Below, in pieces: positions 17,183-26,386 of a stretch of 64,000 bases of DNA; position 1 is the first letter of the stretch; the number at the start of each line of letters is the position of its first letter. This stretch comes from Flavobacteriales bacterium (GTDB lineage: Bacteria > Bacteroidota > Bacteroidia > Flavobacteriales_D > Sanyastnellaceae): the NCBI GenBank assembly GCA_018402085.1, contig JAGYJM010000002.1, positions 2,867,501-2,931,500 of the forward strand, written 5' to 3'. The notes beneath the pieces were generated by a model. That model searched no databases, had not been told where the DNA came from, and saw only the letters and a program-made list of their open reading frames with translations. The position numbers and the translations under genes are program-made.

Positions 17183-20100
17183 ATGGACTTTACAAACTCA
17201 ACGCTACGGGGGATACTCCGTGCATGGCTGGTATTATTCGCCTGCTGGGCGAGCGGCGAACTCAGCGCACAAACGCATGCCCTCGGGGCAGAACAAACAG
17301 AAAGCGGGCCTTCTTTGATTGTGCCTTCTGCCGAAATCCGTGATGGTAAGGCAGCGGGCACCCTTGAAACGCCTGTTCTGGCAATTGAGAATGCCGCGCC
17401 ACCACCAGCGACAGAAAACTATGTGGAAGCCGCGTCAAACAGAAACAACTGCCTCATTGAGGTAGAGACCAACATCTGGACGGAATTCCCTTCCAATGAC
17501 GACGGGTCGCTGGGGCCGATTACCCTTCCTTTTGACTTCGACTTTTACGGTGAATCATATAACCAGGTATTCATCAACAACAATGGCAACATAACCTTTG
17601 ACAATGGTTATTGGTGGTACTCGCCTTTCGGCTTCCCGATTTCAACCCCGATGATCGCTCCTTTCTGGGGAGACGTTGACACCCGCACCGGTGATGGCGA
17701 AGTCTGGTACCTCGTAACCGATAACGCCTTTTATGTGAGCTGGAACAACGTGGGGCCTTACAATGCTTACAGCACTTACTCTGACGGACTCTCCAATACC
17801 TTTCAGGTCATCCTTACCGACGGAACAGACCCCATTCTTGACCCGGGTTACAACGTCGGCTTCCGCTATGGCGATATGAACTGGACGACAGGTTCTGCGT
17901 CATCGGGGGCAAATGGCTTTGGTGGAACCCCTGCTACCGTTGGTGTGAATTCAGGCAATGGTACTGATTACATCTTACTCGGGTTGTTTGATGAAGATAC
18001 AGACAACTATGACGGTCCTTCAGGTGATAATGACGGAGTCAACTGGCTCGCTGGCCAGTGCTTTGACTTTGATGTGAGCAGTAACGTCAACCTCCCTCCC
18101 ACAGCTGTTGAGTTTCCGGCCAATAATACCATTGAGCTCTGTGCCGGTGCCACAACAGATATTGACATCAGTTTTACCGGTCCGGAGTCAAACGAAACGG
18201 TGAGCATCGCCATTGACGACCAAGGCAACGGCGGGTACACCATCAACAGCAACACCTCCGGAAACCCCGGCATTATGAATGTGACGATTGGTCCGCTCTC
18301 ACCCGGCACGTATCAATATGTATTCACGGGCACTGACAACAATGCCTCACCTGAGTCTACCTCGCGCACCCTCACCGTTGAAGTAGCCGACATTTCTGAA
18401 TGTGGCAACGTAGAGCCCTGTACGTTCGAGATCAATTCAAGTGACGGGTATACCGTGCATGTTGAACTCTACCCGGTCAGCATCGTTGTGCCTGAAACCT
18501 GCAATTGGGGCTACAATTACGATGTACAGATCAGCTATAACATTTCGTTCTCCGGGGATAATATCCCGGCGAACCTCTGGTCTTTGCAAGCCACCCTCGA
18601 GTGCGGGGCAGAAAGCTTCTTTGTTGACCTTCCCAATGGCGGTGGCGAAGGCTTTGCAAATACCATATCGAACCAATGGACGTCAGACACAGACTGTGAC
18701 ACCGCGACACCTGAAAGCCGTGAGTGCACCGATTTCGCTTTAACCATTCACGGACCGGGGATAAATTCTCAGACGCTTGATTGTAATGTTGTCTATCCGG
18801 AAGCCCAACTCGACTGCCCGGATGACATCGTGATCACCGACTCAGACGAAGACTGCGAAGAAGACCTTACCCTTACAGCCCCGACCGTTCTAAATGTGAA
18901 CGAAGCGGCTATCTTCAACGCCAATTATCTTCAGTTCAACGATAATCAAGACCGCATAGCAGTGACCGATTTATTCTACCAGGGTTTTTATAACGAACAC
19001 ACAGTAGAAACCTGGATTCGCACAACCAATCAAAACAATCAAATCATTGCTTCTTTTGACCGCAGCGAATACTGGAGAATCGAAATCAATGGAAATGGAG
19101 GCGGAAACGGCCAGGTTGGGTGGTGCGTCAACACCAACAGCGGCATCGAAGACATGGGGAGTGAAACCCGCGTTGACGATGGAGAATGGCACCACATAGT
19201 AGCTGTTTACGACAACGGTTCTATGCGCATCTTTATTGACGGTGTACTCGATGCTGTAAGCAGTCGCGGCTCGCAAATGGGTTCTAATATTTCGCGGTAT
19301 GGGTTTATCGGCACCGGCAGTGAGGCCGGCACGAATAATGGCACCACCGGCCCCAATCATATATTTGACGGTGACATTTCTGAAATCAGGGTATGGAACC
19401 GCGCGTTCTCACAGAGTGACATTGATGAAATCTACTGTCCGGACCGCAATGACCCGGACCTCCTGCTCTGGTACAATTTCACCGAAGGCAGCGGAACCGT
19501 TGTCAACGACCTCTCATCTTTCGGACATCACGGCAACATGGTTAACATGGAGTCTGGCGACTGGCAATCAGGCGACCGTCCGGGCTGTTTTGAAGTATAC
19601 AACGATTACACCTCCGGCGCAGATGCAAGTGGCACCTATTCTATCGGAAGCACTGCGGTGAACTGGAACCTCATCACCCCGGAAGGTACAGCACATTCAT
19701 GTACTCAGACGATCACGGTCAACCAGGCTGATCCGGAAGCCGTATGTGAAGAAGAGTTTAATGATTACATCTGGACCGGCAACAGCGACAGCGATTGGTC
19801 AAACACTTTAAACTGGGTTGATAGCGCAGTGCCCCCGACCAATGCCAACGTAACCATCGATACAGAAGTACATAACCCGGAAGTTGGCAATTCAATAGAA
19901 TTGAACAACCTCTTGATCAAAGCAGGTTCGAACATTGACTTCACGAGCAGTTTCGGAAACATCAGACTGAATGGCGACCTGGTAAACAACGGTGCCTTGA
20001 ACCTCGCTGAAGGTAAAATCACTTTTCAGGGCGATGACCTGCAATTCATCAAAGGTGAAAACACCCCTATATTCAATGACCTGCGCCTCAACTGCAGCGA

Positions 20101-22414
20101 CACCCTGCGATTGATCACTGATATTGAGTTATTTGGCGCATTGCAGCCCGATAACGGCGTATTCGACTGGAATACTCGCGAAGTGACCTTACGCTCGGAT
20201 GCCAACCGTACAGGCAGCATTGGCGAAATTAAATCTGATGCCACCATACTGGGAGACACCATTACCTACCAGCGGTTCTTCCCGGCTGGCCCGGGAAGCT
20301 GGCGCATGCTTTGTTCACCGATCAAAGATGCCACCTTTGAACAATGGAACGATGACATCCCGACCACCGGCATCCCTGGTTCAGACTATCCCACCTACGG
20401 GGGGTCTGACCCCTGGGCTAACCTCCGCTGGTACAATGAAACGGTTACCACAGGTGACCTGCACAGCGGTTTTGAACCCGTTAGTAACATCACTGATACC
20501 ATCGGAAATACCCGTGGCGTGTTCACTTACTTCATACCTGCGCCCACCACCTTCGATATGCGCGGGGCCTTTCACAAGGGAGAGGTCATCTACGAACTCA
20601 ACTACACGAACTCAAGCACAGGCTTCATTAATGACGGATGGAACCTTATCGCCAACCCCTATCCTTCAGCAATCAACTGGACTGATTTACTAGGTGTTAC
20701 ACGTGAGAATCTCGACAACGCCATTTACGCCTATGACCCTATTAACGGCCAGTATTCGAGCTTCATCAACGGCATCAGTATTGGCTTGTTAGACAATACC
20801 ATCGCGTCTGGCCAGGCCTTTTGGGTGAAAGCGAATGCCAACTCACCAGCACTGACCCTGGATGAAGGGGCGAAAGTGAACACCGGAGGGGTATTCATGC
20901 GCCAGCAAGATATGGATACCCAGACCATCGTGCGCATCAAGCTGCAGACTGAAGCTGAAAACATCTACGACGAAACGGTAGTTGGTTTTCACTTTGGCGC
21001 ACAGGTTGAATTCGACCATGAGCTGGATGCCTACAAATTCTTCTCCGGCAGTCAAGACCTTCCCTCCCTGGCTTCGGTACCTGATACATCATCGCAACTT
21101 GCAATGAGCATAGCAATGTTGCCCGTGCCTGAAGAAGACATGGTAATAGACCTGTTTATGGCTGCGGGAGGCAATGATTCACTCACTATTGTGAACAGTA
21201 TGGTTGACAGCTACGAGGGTGATCTGTGCTTTGTGCTTGAAGACCGTGAACTCGAAGCATTTGTGGCCTTTAATGCTGGAGATAGCTACGGATTTACAGT
21301 AACTGACAACACTACTGAAAACCGTTTTGCGCTGCACGTCTCTGCACCCCTCGATGTAATGGCCTTCAATGAAAGCTGCGCAGACGCAGATGATGGAAGC
21401 ATCATCGCTCAAGGTTTTGGTGAGGCTCCGTGGAACTTCACCTGGTACGATGAAATGGGCAACGTCATTCGTGAAGTAGAGGGCAGCACTACCGCTGATG
21501 TTTATGAAGACCTCACCCCCGGTTTCTATGAGGTACTTGTCGAAAACAATAGCGAACAATGCAGCAGTGCCACACGCATCGTGCAGGTTGAAACCGCCCC
21601 TCAATCTTTCATTGAGCCATCTTCGAACGTGGCGACCTGCAACCAACTGAACGACGGAGAACTGGCTCTCTTTGCAAGTAAAGATCAAGATTGGTCAGCG
21701 ATCATTGCCGGTTCAGACGGCACCCTGATGGAAGTGGAAAACTTCACGAGTGATACGGTGTTAACCGGACTTACCTCTGGCATTTATGAGGTGATTGCCA
21801 CGAACAATTGCAATGAATCTTACGATCTCGGAATGATAGACCTGCGTGACCCTATGGGCGTTACTGCAGCTGCAGCTGCGTTCGATGACAACGTTTCGAT
21901 GAATGATGGCGGAATCGTGAGTTTCATCAACAGCAGCTCACCGAATGCGGTGAGCTTCATCTGGCACTTTGGTGATGGAGTAAGTGACTCCACTTCCGTA
22001 GCGCCTCAGCACACGTACCAACAGTGGGGCACCTACGAAGTGCAACTGATCGCCAAGAACGAAGTCTGCGCCGACACGGCCCTCACACAAGTCACCATTA
22101 CCGGGCTTCAACCGGGAGGAAACGGGCAGCCAGGCGATATGGCCGGCCTCACCGATCAGGAAATTGCAAAAGGGAGCTTCGGGGTGATCGTTCAGGCTGA
22201 CCAACTGAAGCTCATGCCATCTGAAGACATTGACGGCCAGATACTTGTACAGGTATTCGCCCTCAGTGGCGCCCTGGCAATCAGCGAAGAGCTTGAAGGC
22301 CTTAGCGCGGGCGGCAGCAACATCAATACCTCACAACTTGACTCCGGCCTCTACACTCTGAGCATCACACGCAGAGGCGAGCTCATTGAAAGCCGAGAGT
22401 TTATTCAACCGTAA
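17183..22414 (+). CDS. Very large secreted multidomain adhesin with type IX sorting domain
   Basis: A 1743-residue extracellular protein. Signal peptide about 1-30 (ending GELSAQ). A nidogen-like (NIDO) region lies at about 95-285 (ITLPFDFDFYGESYNQVFIN). A LamG/concanavalin-like domain follows at about 625-800 (WHHIVAVYDNGSMRIFIDG). A PKD domain is near 1570-1650 (FIWHFGDGVSDST, QHTYQQWGTYEVQL). The last 80 residues (from about 1665) fit a type A T9SS C-terminal domain: VQVFALSGALAI and LDSGLYTLSITRRGELIESR. It is probably anchored at or released from the surface through the type IX system. Cys residues are frequent in the first half. It has its own terminator. Confidence 0.93.
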   Translation: MDFTNSTLRGILRAWLVLFACWASGELSAQTHALGAEQTESGPSLIVPSAEIRDGKAAGTLETPVLAIENAAPPPATENYVEAASNRNNCLIEVETNIWTEFPSNDDGSLGPITLPFDFDFYGESYNQVFINNNGNITFDNGYWWYSPFGFPISTPMIAPFWGDVDTRTGDGEVWYLVTDNAFYVSWNNVGPYNAYSTYSDGLSNTFQVILTDGTDPILDPGYNVGFRYGDMNWTTGSASSGANGFGGTPATVGVNSGNGTDYILLGLFDEDTDNYDGPSGDNDGVNWLAGQCFDFDVSSNVNLPPTAVEFPANNTIELCAGATTDIDISFTGPESNETVSIAIDDQGNGGYTINSNTSGNPGIMNVTIGPLSPGTYQYVFTGTDNNASPESTSRTLTVEVADISECGNVEPCTFEINSSDGYTVHVELYPVSIVVPETCNWGYNYDVQISYNISFSGDNIPANLWSLQATLECGAESFFVDLPNGGGEGFANTISNQWTSDTDCDTATPESRECTDFALTIHGPGINSQTLDCNVVYPEAQLDCPDDIVITDSDEDCEEDLTLTAPTVLNVNEAAIFNANYLQFNDNQDRIAVTDLFYQGFYNEHTVETWIRTTNQNNQIIASFDRSEYWRIEINGNGGGNGQVGWCVNTNSGIEDMGSETRVDDGEWHHIVAVYDNGSMRIFIDGVLDAVSSRGSQMGSNISRYGFIGTGSEAGTNNGTTGPNHIFDGDISEIRVWNRAFSQSDIDEIYCPDRNDPDLLLWYNFTEGSGTVVNDLSSFGHHGNMVNMESGDWQSGDRPGCFEVYNDYTSGADASGTYSIGSTAVNWNLITPEGTAHSCTQTITVNQADPEAVCEEEFNDYIWTGNSDSDWSNTLNWVDSAVPPTNANVTIDTEVHNPEVGNSIELNNLLIKAGSNIDFTSSFGNIRLNGDLVNNGALNLAEGKITFQGDDLQFIKGENTPIFNDLRLNCSDTLRLITDIELFGALQPDNGVFDWNTREVTLRSDANRTGSIGEIKSDATILGDTITYQRFFPAGPGSWRMLCSPIKDATFEQWNDDIPTTGIPGSDYPTYGGSDPWANLRWYNETVTTGDLHSGFEPVSNITDTIGNTRGVFTYFIPAPTTFDMRGAFHKGEVIYELNYTNSSTGFINDGWNLIANPYPSAINWTDLLGVTRENLDNAIYAYDPINGQYSSFINGISIGLLDNTIASGQAFWVKANANSPALTLDEGAKVNTGGVFMRQQDMDTQTIVRIKLQTEAENIYDETVVGFHFGAQVEFDHELDAYKFFSGSQDLPSLASVPDTSSQLAMSIAMLPVPEEDMVIDLFMAAGGNDSLTIVNSMVDSYEGDLCFVLEDRELEAFVAFNAGDSYGFTVTDNTTENRFALHVSAPLDVMAFNESCADADDGSIIAQGFGEAPWNFTWYDEMGNVIREVEGSTTADVYEDLTPGFYEVLVENNSEQCSSATRIVQVETAPQSFIEPSSNVATCNQLNDGELALFASKDQDWSAIIAGSDGTLMEVENFTSDTVLTGLTSGIYEVIATNNCNESYDLGMIDLRDPMGVTAAAAAFDDNVSMNDGGIVSFINSSSPNAVSFIWHFGDGVSDSTSVAPQHTYQQWGTYEVQLIAKNEVCADTALTQVTITGLQPGGNGQPGDMAGLTDQEIAKGSFGVIVQADQLKLMPSEDIDGQILVQVFALSGALAISEELEGLSAGGSNINTSQLDSGLYTLSITRRGELIESREFIQP

Positions 22415-22444
22415 TTTGACTAGACTTCATATAACTTCAGGATG

Positions 22445-22476
22445 AAAAACCGGCTGCTCTCTGCCGGTTTTTTTTT
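22445..22476 (+). terminator. Intrinsic terminator of the adhesin gene
   Basis: AAAACCGGC/GCCGGTTTT with an 8-base loop followed by a run of nine or more T, 30 bases after the stop. Confidence 0.92.
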
Positions 22477-22497
22477 CGGCCTGAAAAGGCCGGATGT
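22477..22497 (-). repeat. 21-base hairpin repeat, short type
   Basis: Stem CGGCCT/AGGCCG with GAAA loop (TTTC on the element strand) followed by GATGT. It directly abuts the adhesin terminator. Confidence 0.75.
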
Positions 22498-22592
22498 TTC
22501 GGAGTGCTCATAACGTCAAAGGCGAGCCGTGTATCCGCATTCTTTAAAGTGCATGCACTCGATGCCTCAGTTCCAGGCGAAGCTATGATGTG

Positions 22593-22622
22593 AAAAAAAG
22601 CAGGGAGCAAACGCCCCCTGCC
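22593..22622 (-). terminator. Intrinsic terminator of the cysteine operon
   Basis: On the minus strand a GC-rich imperfect stem GCAGGGGGC.../...GCTCCCTGC is followed by TTTTTTT. It lies about 60 bases after the moeZ-like stop and closes the five-gene operon. Confidence 0.8.
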
Positions 22623-22684
22623 TGTCTCCGGCCGTTTATCCGGCGACTCTCACTTAACCAACTTACGAGAACCTTTATACCTGG

Positions 22685-23854
22685 TCAATACTTCGCAAGT
22701 TCAGTATCAATTTCATTGGCCCAGGCCAGGATGCCTCCTTTCAGGTTGTAGAGATTGTCAAAGCCGTGACCATCTTCAAGCTGCCTGATCGCCCTGGCAC
22801 TTCGAACCCCGCTTCTGCAATGCACCACCACTTTGCGATCACGTGGTATGCGTGACGCAAACTCTCCAATTGAACCCAGCGGCATCAGTTCACCATCAAT
22901 GTGCGCTATAGCGTATTCATAGGGTTCCCGGACGTCAACGACAAACGGAGGGTTTGCAGATTCACGTAATGCTTGAAGTTCATTCACGGTGAGTTCTTTT
23001 ATACCCGCATCTTCTCTTTGCTCTTCAGTTTTTAATCCGCAAAACGCCTCATAATCGATCAGCTCAGTCTGAGTCGGGTGCTCTCCTGTGAGCGGATTGT
23101 TCGGACTGGCATACACTTTCAATGTGCGCGTTTCAAAAGTTGCAGCATCGAGGAGGAAGAGCCGTCCACTCAGTGGTTCACCAACGCCTGAAAGCACTTT
23201 AATGACTTCATTCGCCTGCAACGACCCCAGAATTCCGGGTAACACACCAATGACGCCCCCTTCTGCGCAACTCGGCACAAGACCCGGGGGCGGAGGCGCC
23301 GGAAACAAGTCGCGGTAGTTCGGGCCACGCGTACCGTCTGCCTGAAGGTAATTGAATACAGAAACCTGCCCCTCGAAGCGGTAGATCGAAGCGTAAACGT
23401 TCACTTTTCCGAGCAAAACGCAGGCGTCATTCACAAGGTAGCGCGTGGGGAAATTGTCAGTGCCGTCAGCCACCAGGTCGTAATCTTTTATGATTTCGAG
23501 TGCATTTGCTGAGCTGAGCTGCGTATTGTAGGTTTTAACTTCAATGTACGGATTGAGCGAGCGGATGCGTTCGGCAGCAGCTTCCACTTTGGGTCGGCCT
23601 ACATCCTGGATACCGAACAAAACCTGCCGCTGGAGGTTTGAAGCGTCAACCACATCGAAATCAACGATGCCGATGGCGCCTACACCCGCCGCTGCGAGGT
23701 AAAGCAGCAAAGGTGAGCCCAGTCCGCCTGAACCCACGACGAGCACCCTGGCCTGTTTGAGGCGTCGTTGCCCCTCAATATTGAACTCCGGAATGATGAG
23801 GTGTCGGCTGTACCGTTCGAGTTCTTCTTTCGAAAATGTGATTTGAGGATCCAT
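22685..23854 (-). CDS. moeZ: MoeZ-type sulfur-carrier activating enzyme with rhodanese domain
   Basis: An E1-like enzyme that adenylates the C-terminal Gly of a ubiquitin-like carrier and, through its rhodanese domain, supplies sulfur to form the thiocarboxylate. The ATP loop is VVGSGGLGSPLLLYLAAAG, the E1 Cys region LVPSCAEGGVIGVLPGILG, and the C-terminal rhodanese (about 285-385) has the active Cys in VVVHCRSGVRSARA. 389 residues from the ATG at 23854, close to mycobacterial MoeZ; an upstream Met at 23878 would overlap the carrier gene by 14 bases. Last gene of the cysteine operon. MoeB/ThiF duties in molybdopterin or thiamine synthesis cannot be excluded. Confidence 0.9.
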   Translation of the reverse strand: MDPQITFSKEELERYSRHLIIPEFNIEGQRRLKQARVLVVGSGGLGSPLLLYLAAAGVGAIGIVDFDVVDASNLQRQVLFGIQDVGRPKVEAAAERIRSLNPYIEVKTYNTQLSSANALEIIKDYDLVADGTDNFPTRYLVNDACVLLGKVNVYASIYRFEGQVSVFNYLQADGTRGPNYRDLFPAPPPPGLVPSCAEGGVIGVLPGILGSLQANEVIKVLSGVGEPLSGRLFLLDAATFETRTLKVYASPNNPLTGEHPTQTELIDYEAFCGLKTEEQREDAGIKELTVNELQALRESANPPFVVDVREPYEYAIAHIDGELMPLGSIGEFASRIPRDRKVVVHCRSGVRSARAIRQLEDGHGFDNLYNLKGGILAWANEIDTELAKY

Positions 23855-23864
23855 AGTGTTTACG

Positions 23865-24143
23865 TTAGAGTGAACCACCGGCGATAGCGGGAATTATGCT
23901 GATAACCGTATCTTCACTAACTGCGGTTAGTTCGCGATCAAGCACCTGAATATCTTCATCACCGACATAGATCCGAACAAAGGAACGGATATTGCCGTTT
24001 TCATCAATCAGATGGGTTTTCAGTCCGCCATATGTAGCAACCAATTCGTCGATCACGCTTTTGACGCTGTCACCTGCGCATTCAAACTGCGCCTGGTCGT
24101 TCGTGAATTTGCGCAGTGGAGTGGGGATAATCAATTTAGCCAT
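23865..24143 (-). CDS. cysO: CysO/ThiS/MoaD-type sulfur carrier protein ending GG-SL
   Basis: A 92-residue ubiquitin-like sulfur carrier (MAKLIIPTPLRKFTNDQAQF start). Family features are the hydrophobic core pattern and the C-terminal SIIPAIAGG. Here two residues, Ser and Leu, follow the Gly-Gly, so the protein must be trimmed before it can be adenylated; the adjacent JAMM protease is the obvious candidate. In the CysM pathway the thiocarboxylate of this carrier donates sulfur to the activated serine. It lies between the protease and activating-enzyme genes, 24 and 10 bases apart. Confidence 0.9.
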   Translation of the reverse strand: MAKLIIPTPLRKFTNDQAQFECAGDSVKSVIDELVATYGGLKTHLIDENGNIRSFVRIYVGDEDIQVLDRELTAVSEDTVISIIPAIAGGSL

Positions 24144-24167
24144 GATGATTAGGGTATTGTTGAGGAA

Positions 24168-24611
24168 TTACGATTTAATTCTTGTTTCAGTTCGTACGCT
24201 TTCCTGCTCAAACTGACGTTCATCGTTCAGCTGCCAGGAGGTGAGGGCAGTGACTTCGTCTGCCCTTACGCTTGTAATAATGTAGCTGAATGCGGGCAAT
24301 GCCTGGCTTCGGTCATGTTCTGAGGGGATGGCCGGATGCAGCGGGTGGCTGTGATAGATGCCGAGAAAGTCAAGCTTATGCTCCAATGCGAACTGCTCTG
24401 CCTTCATGTAGTCAAATGGGTCAATCAAGAACCTTCGGCGCTGGTCACCATCTTTTGCGTTGGTAACGGGCATGACCTGCGTAACTTTCTTTATGGATCC
24501 CTGACCTGACCCAAAGAAGAATCCACAACATTCATTCGGGAATGTTCCGAGCGAATGCGCCTTAATAATGTCTTCTGTTTCAGGAGTAAGAATGATTTGA
24601 TTCATGATCAT
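24168..24611 (-). CDS. mec: Mec-type JAMM/MPN metalloprotease (M67 family)
   Basis: A 147-residue zinc protease with the complete JAMM signature: Glu in FPNECCGFFFG, then GIYHSHPLHPAIPSEHD with the two zinc His, the Ser and the Asp. Mycobacterial Mec cleaves cysteine from the CysO-cysteine adduct; other members trim extra residues after the Gly-Gly of sulfur carriers. Both jobs fit here, because the neighbouring carrier ends GG-SL and the upstream gene is cysM. The start ATG overlaps the cysM stop (ATGA), indicating translational coupling. Confidence 0.9.
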   Translation of the reverse strand: MIMNQIILTPETEDIIKAHSLGTFPNECCGFFFGSGQGSIKKVTQVMPVTNAKDGDQRRRFLIDPFDYMKAEQFALEHKLDFLGIYHSHPLHPAIPSEHDRSQALPAFSYIITSVRADEVTALTSWQLNDERQFEQESVRTETRIKS

Positions 24612-25546
24612 CTGCTTAAAAGTTGGTCAACTACCTCACTATATTTTGAGGCGTCATCCGGGAAAACCGTGACAATTGTACCCTCTTCGATTGTCTCTGC
24701 CAGGCGGATGGCTCCAAGCAAGTTAGCGGCTGAAGAGGGACTGAGAAAGAGGCCTTCGTAGCGCGCTGCATCTTTGAGTACCTCGTAAGCTGAAAGCGTA
24801 TCAATCAGGTGGATCTCGTCAGCAAGGCAGCTGTCATAGATTCCTGGTACTTTTGCGGTCTCCAGATGCTTCCAGCCCTCGAGTCCGTGTAAAGCCGTCT
24901 CCGGCTGCAGTCCGATCACCTTCACTCCTTCCACATTCTCTTTGAGCCTTCGAGCGGTGCCTGTGAAGGTGCCCGTGGTTCCCAGTCCCGAAATAAAGTG
25001 AGTGACTTTGCCCCCTGTCTGGCGGATAATTTCTTCGCCGGTGGTATCGTAATGAGCTCTCCAGTTATTCTCATTGTTGTACTGATCGGCATAGAAGTAG
25101 CTTTTCGGATCAGCATTTGCCAGTTCACGTGCTTCCCGCTGCGCACCGTCAGTGCTTTCAAACGGACTGGTGTATCGGATATTGACGCCGAGTGTATTGA
25201 GAATATGCTTCCGTTCTTTGGAGGCGTTTCCCGGTAAAAACAGCGTAAAAGGGATACCGGCAACTGCCGCAAAGACGGCATACGCGATACCGGTGTTGCC
25301 GCTTGACGCATCGAGCAGGCTCCGTTTAGGGCTCAACTCTCCGCGTTCGATGGCGTCTTGCATCATGCGGTACGCCGGTCGAGCTTTCACGCTGCCACCC
25401 ATTTGTTGCCATTCAAGCTTGGCAAAAATTTTCACCCTTGGGTTTGGACTGAGTTTCTGAATAGGATAGAGCGGCGTATTTCCCACGTATGGGGCCATTT
25501 CGGCAAAACGCTCTGCAAAGTGAGAGGTTGGAATAAAAGTATGCAT
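24608..25546 (-). CDS. cysM: Cysteine synthase CysM-like (PLP-dependent)
   Basis: A fold-type II PLP enzyme that replaces the beta-substituent of an activated serine (O-acetyl- or O-phosphoserine) with sulfur. 312 residues from the ATG at 25546. The PLP Lys lies in MGGSVKARPAYRM, the substrate loop is DASSGNTGIAYA, the phosphate loop GLGTTGTFTGTARRL, and SPSSAANLLGA binds the pyridine nitrogen. Neighbours mec, cysO and moeZ suggest that the sulfur donor is a protein thiocarboxylate, as in the mycobacterial CysM route, rather than free sulfide; this is inference. Probably under the cysteine-codon leaders upstream. An ATG at 25576 would add ten residues. Confidence 0.9.
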   Translation of the reverse strand: MHTFIPTSHFAERFAEMAPYVGNTPLYPIQKLSPNPRVKIFAKLEWQQMGGSVKARPAYRMMQDAIERGELSPKRSLLDASSGNTGIAYAVFAAVAGIPFTLFLPGNASKERKHILNTLGVNIRYTSPFESTDGAQREARELANADPKSYFYADQYNNENNWRAHYDTTGEEIIRQTGGKVTHFISGLGTTGTFTGTARRLKENVEGVKVIGLQPETALHGLEGWKHLETAKVPGIYDSCLADEIHLIDTLSAYEVLKDAARYEGLFLSPSSAANLLGAIRLAETIEEGTIVTVFPDDASKYSEVVDQLLSR

Positions 25547-25620
25547 CTTAATTGAGTTTTTAGTGAAGTTGATCACCCCGCCTCCATGGAGTTACGATTG
25601 GCGTACTGAGTGAGTTACGT

Positions 25621-26280
25621 CTAATTCAGGTCTTTCTTCAATAGATAAAAATCGGTTCGCTCGTAGCCTTTGTCATCGTGCTGTCCGATTTCTGCCAACG
25701 TTTTGGGTGGTGGCACTATCACTTTAACTCCTTCGGTCCAATTGACGGGGAGTGCCACACCGTATTCATCAGCCGTTTGCAAGGCCGTGAGCACGCGTTT
25801 TACCTCATCAATGTTGCGTCGTACATTTAAAGGATAGTAGATCAGAGCACGCACGATGCCTTTTGGGTCTACAATGAAAACAGCACGCACGGCAGCTACG
25901 GCACTTTCGCCGGGGTGCAGCAGTCCGTACCTGAGTGCCACTTGCTGATCAAGATTTGCGATGATCGGAAAGTCAAGCAATACCTCACTGTTTTGTTTAA
26001 CATTCTGCACCCAAGCGAGGTGCGCATGCACAGTATCAATGGAGACTCCGATTAATTTTGTGTTTTTAGCTTCGAAATAGTGTTTGTTTCTGGCAAACTC
26101 GATCAGCTCGGTAATACAAACCGGGGTAAAGTCTGCCAGGTGCGCAAAGAAGATGAGCCAATGACCGCGATTGTACTCGCAGAAGGTCAATTCGCCATGT
26201 ATAGTTGCGGCGGTAAAATCTGCTGCGGCATCTCCAATGCGGGGGATTGCTTGCAAGAAGGTGGCATCTGAATGCGACAT
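25621..26280 (-). CDS. 1-Cys peroxiredoxin (Prx6-type)
   Basis: A thiol peroxidase reducing hydrogen and organic peroxides. 219 residues from the ATG at 26280. The peroxidatic Cys lies in FAHLADFTPVCITELIEF, matching the Prx6 pattern, and the long C-terminal half (YYPLNVRRNIDEVKRVLTAL) is typical of that group. One other Cys occurs in TFCEYNRGHW. An open frame up to 26409 runs back through a terminator and is rejected. It is the first full gene behind the tandem cysteine-codon leaders, 74 bases before cysM with no terminator between, so it probably shares their control. Confidence 0.9.
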   Translation of the reverse strand: MSHSDATFLQAIPRIGDAAADFTAATIHGELTFCEYNRGHWLIFFAHLADFTPVCITELIEFARNKHYFEAKNTKLIGVSIDTVHAHLAWVQNVKQNSEVLLDFPIIANLDQQVALRYGLLHPGESAVAAVRAVFIVDPKGIVRALIYYPLNVRRNIDEVKRVLTALQTADEYGVALPVNWTEGVKVIVPPPKTLAEIGQHDDKGYERTDFYLLKKDLN

Positions 26281-26326
26281 GATGAAGTTATTTAAAGTAT
26301 TCACATTTACCTTTTCATGAGTTGGG

Positions 26327-26362
26327 CAAAAAGAAAGGGCCCTTCCATGTGGAAGGGCCCTT
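26327..26362 (-). terminator. Leader terminator 2 (attenuator) before the peroxiredoxin gene
   Basis: A perfect 12-bp stem AAGGGCCCTTCC/GGAAGGGCCCTT with loop ACAT is followed by TCTTTTTG. It lies 24 bases after the stop of leader ORF 2 and 47 bases before the peroxiredoxin start. Its 5' arm CTTCCAC (26354-26348) can instead pair with GTGGAAG (26409-26403) inside leader ORF 2, an antiterminator. Confidence 0.9.
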
Positions 26363-26386
26363 GATTCTTTTTGTGCGTAATTCACA

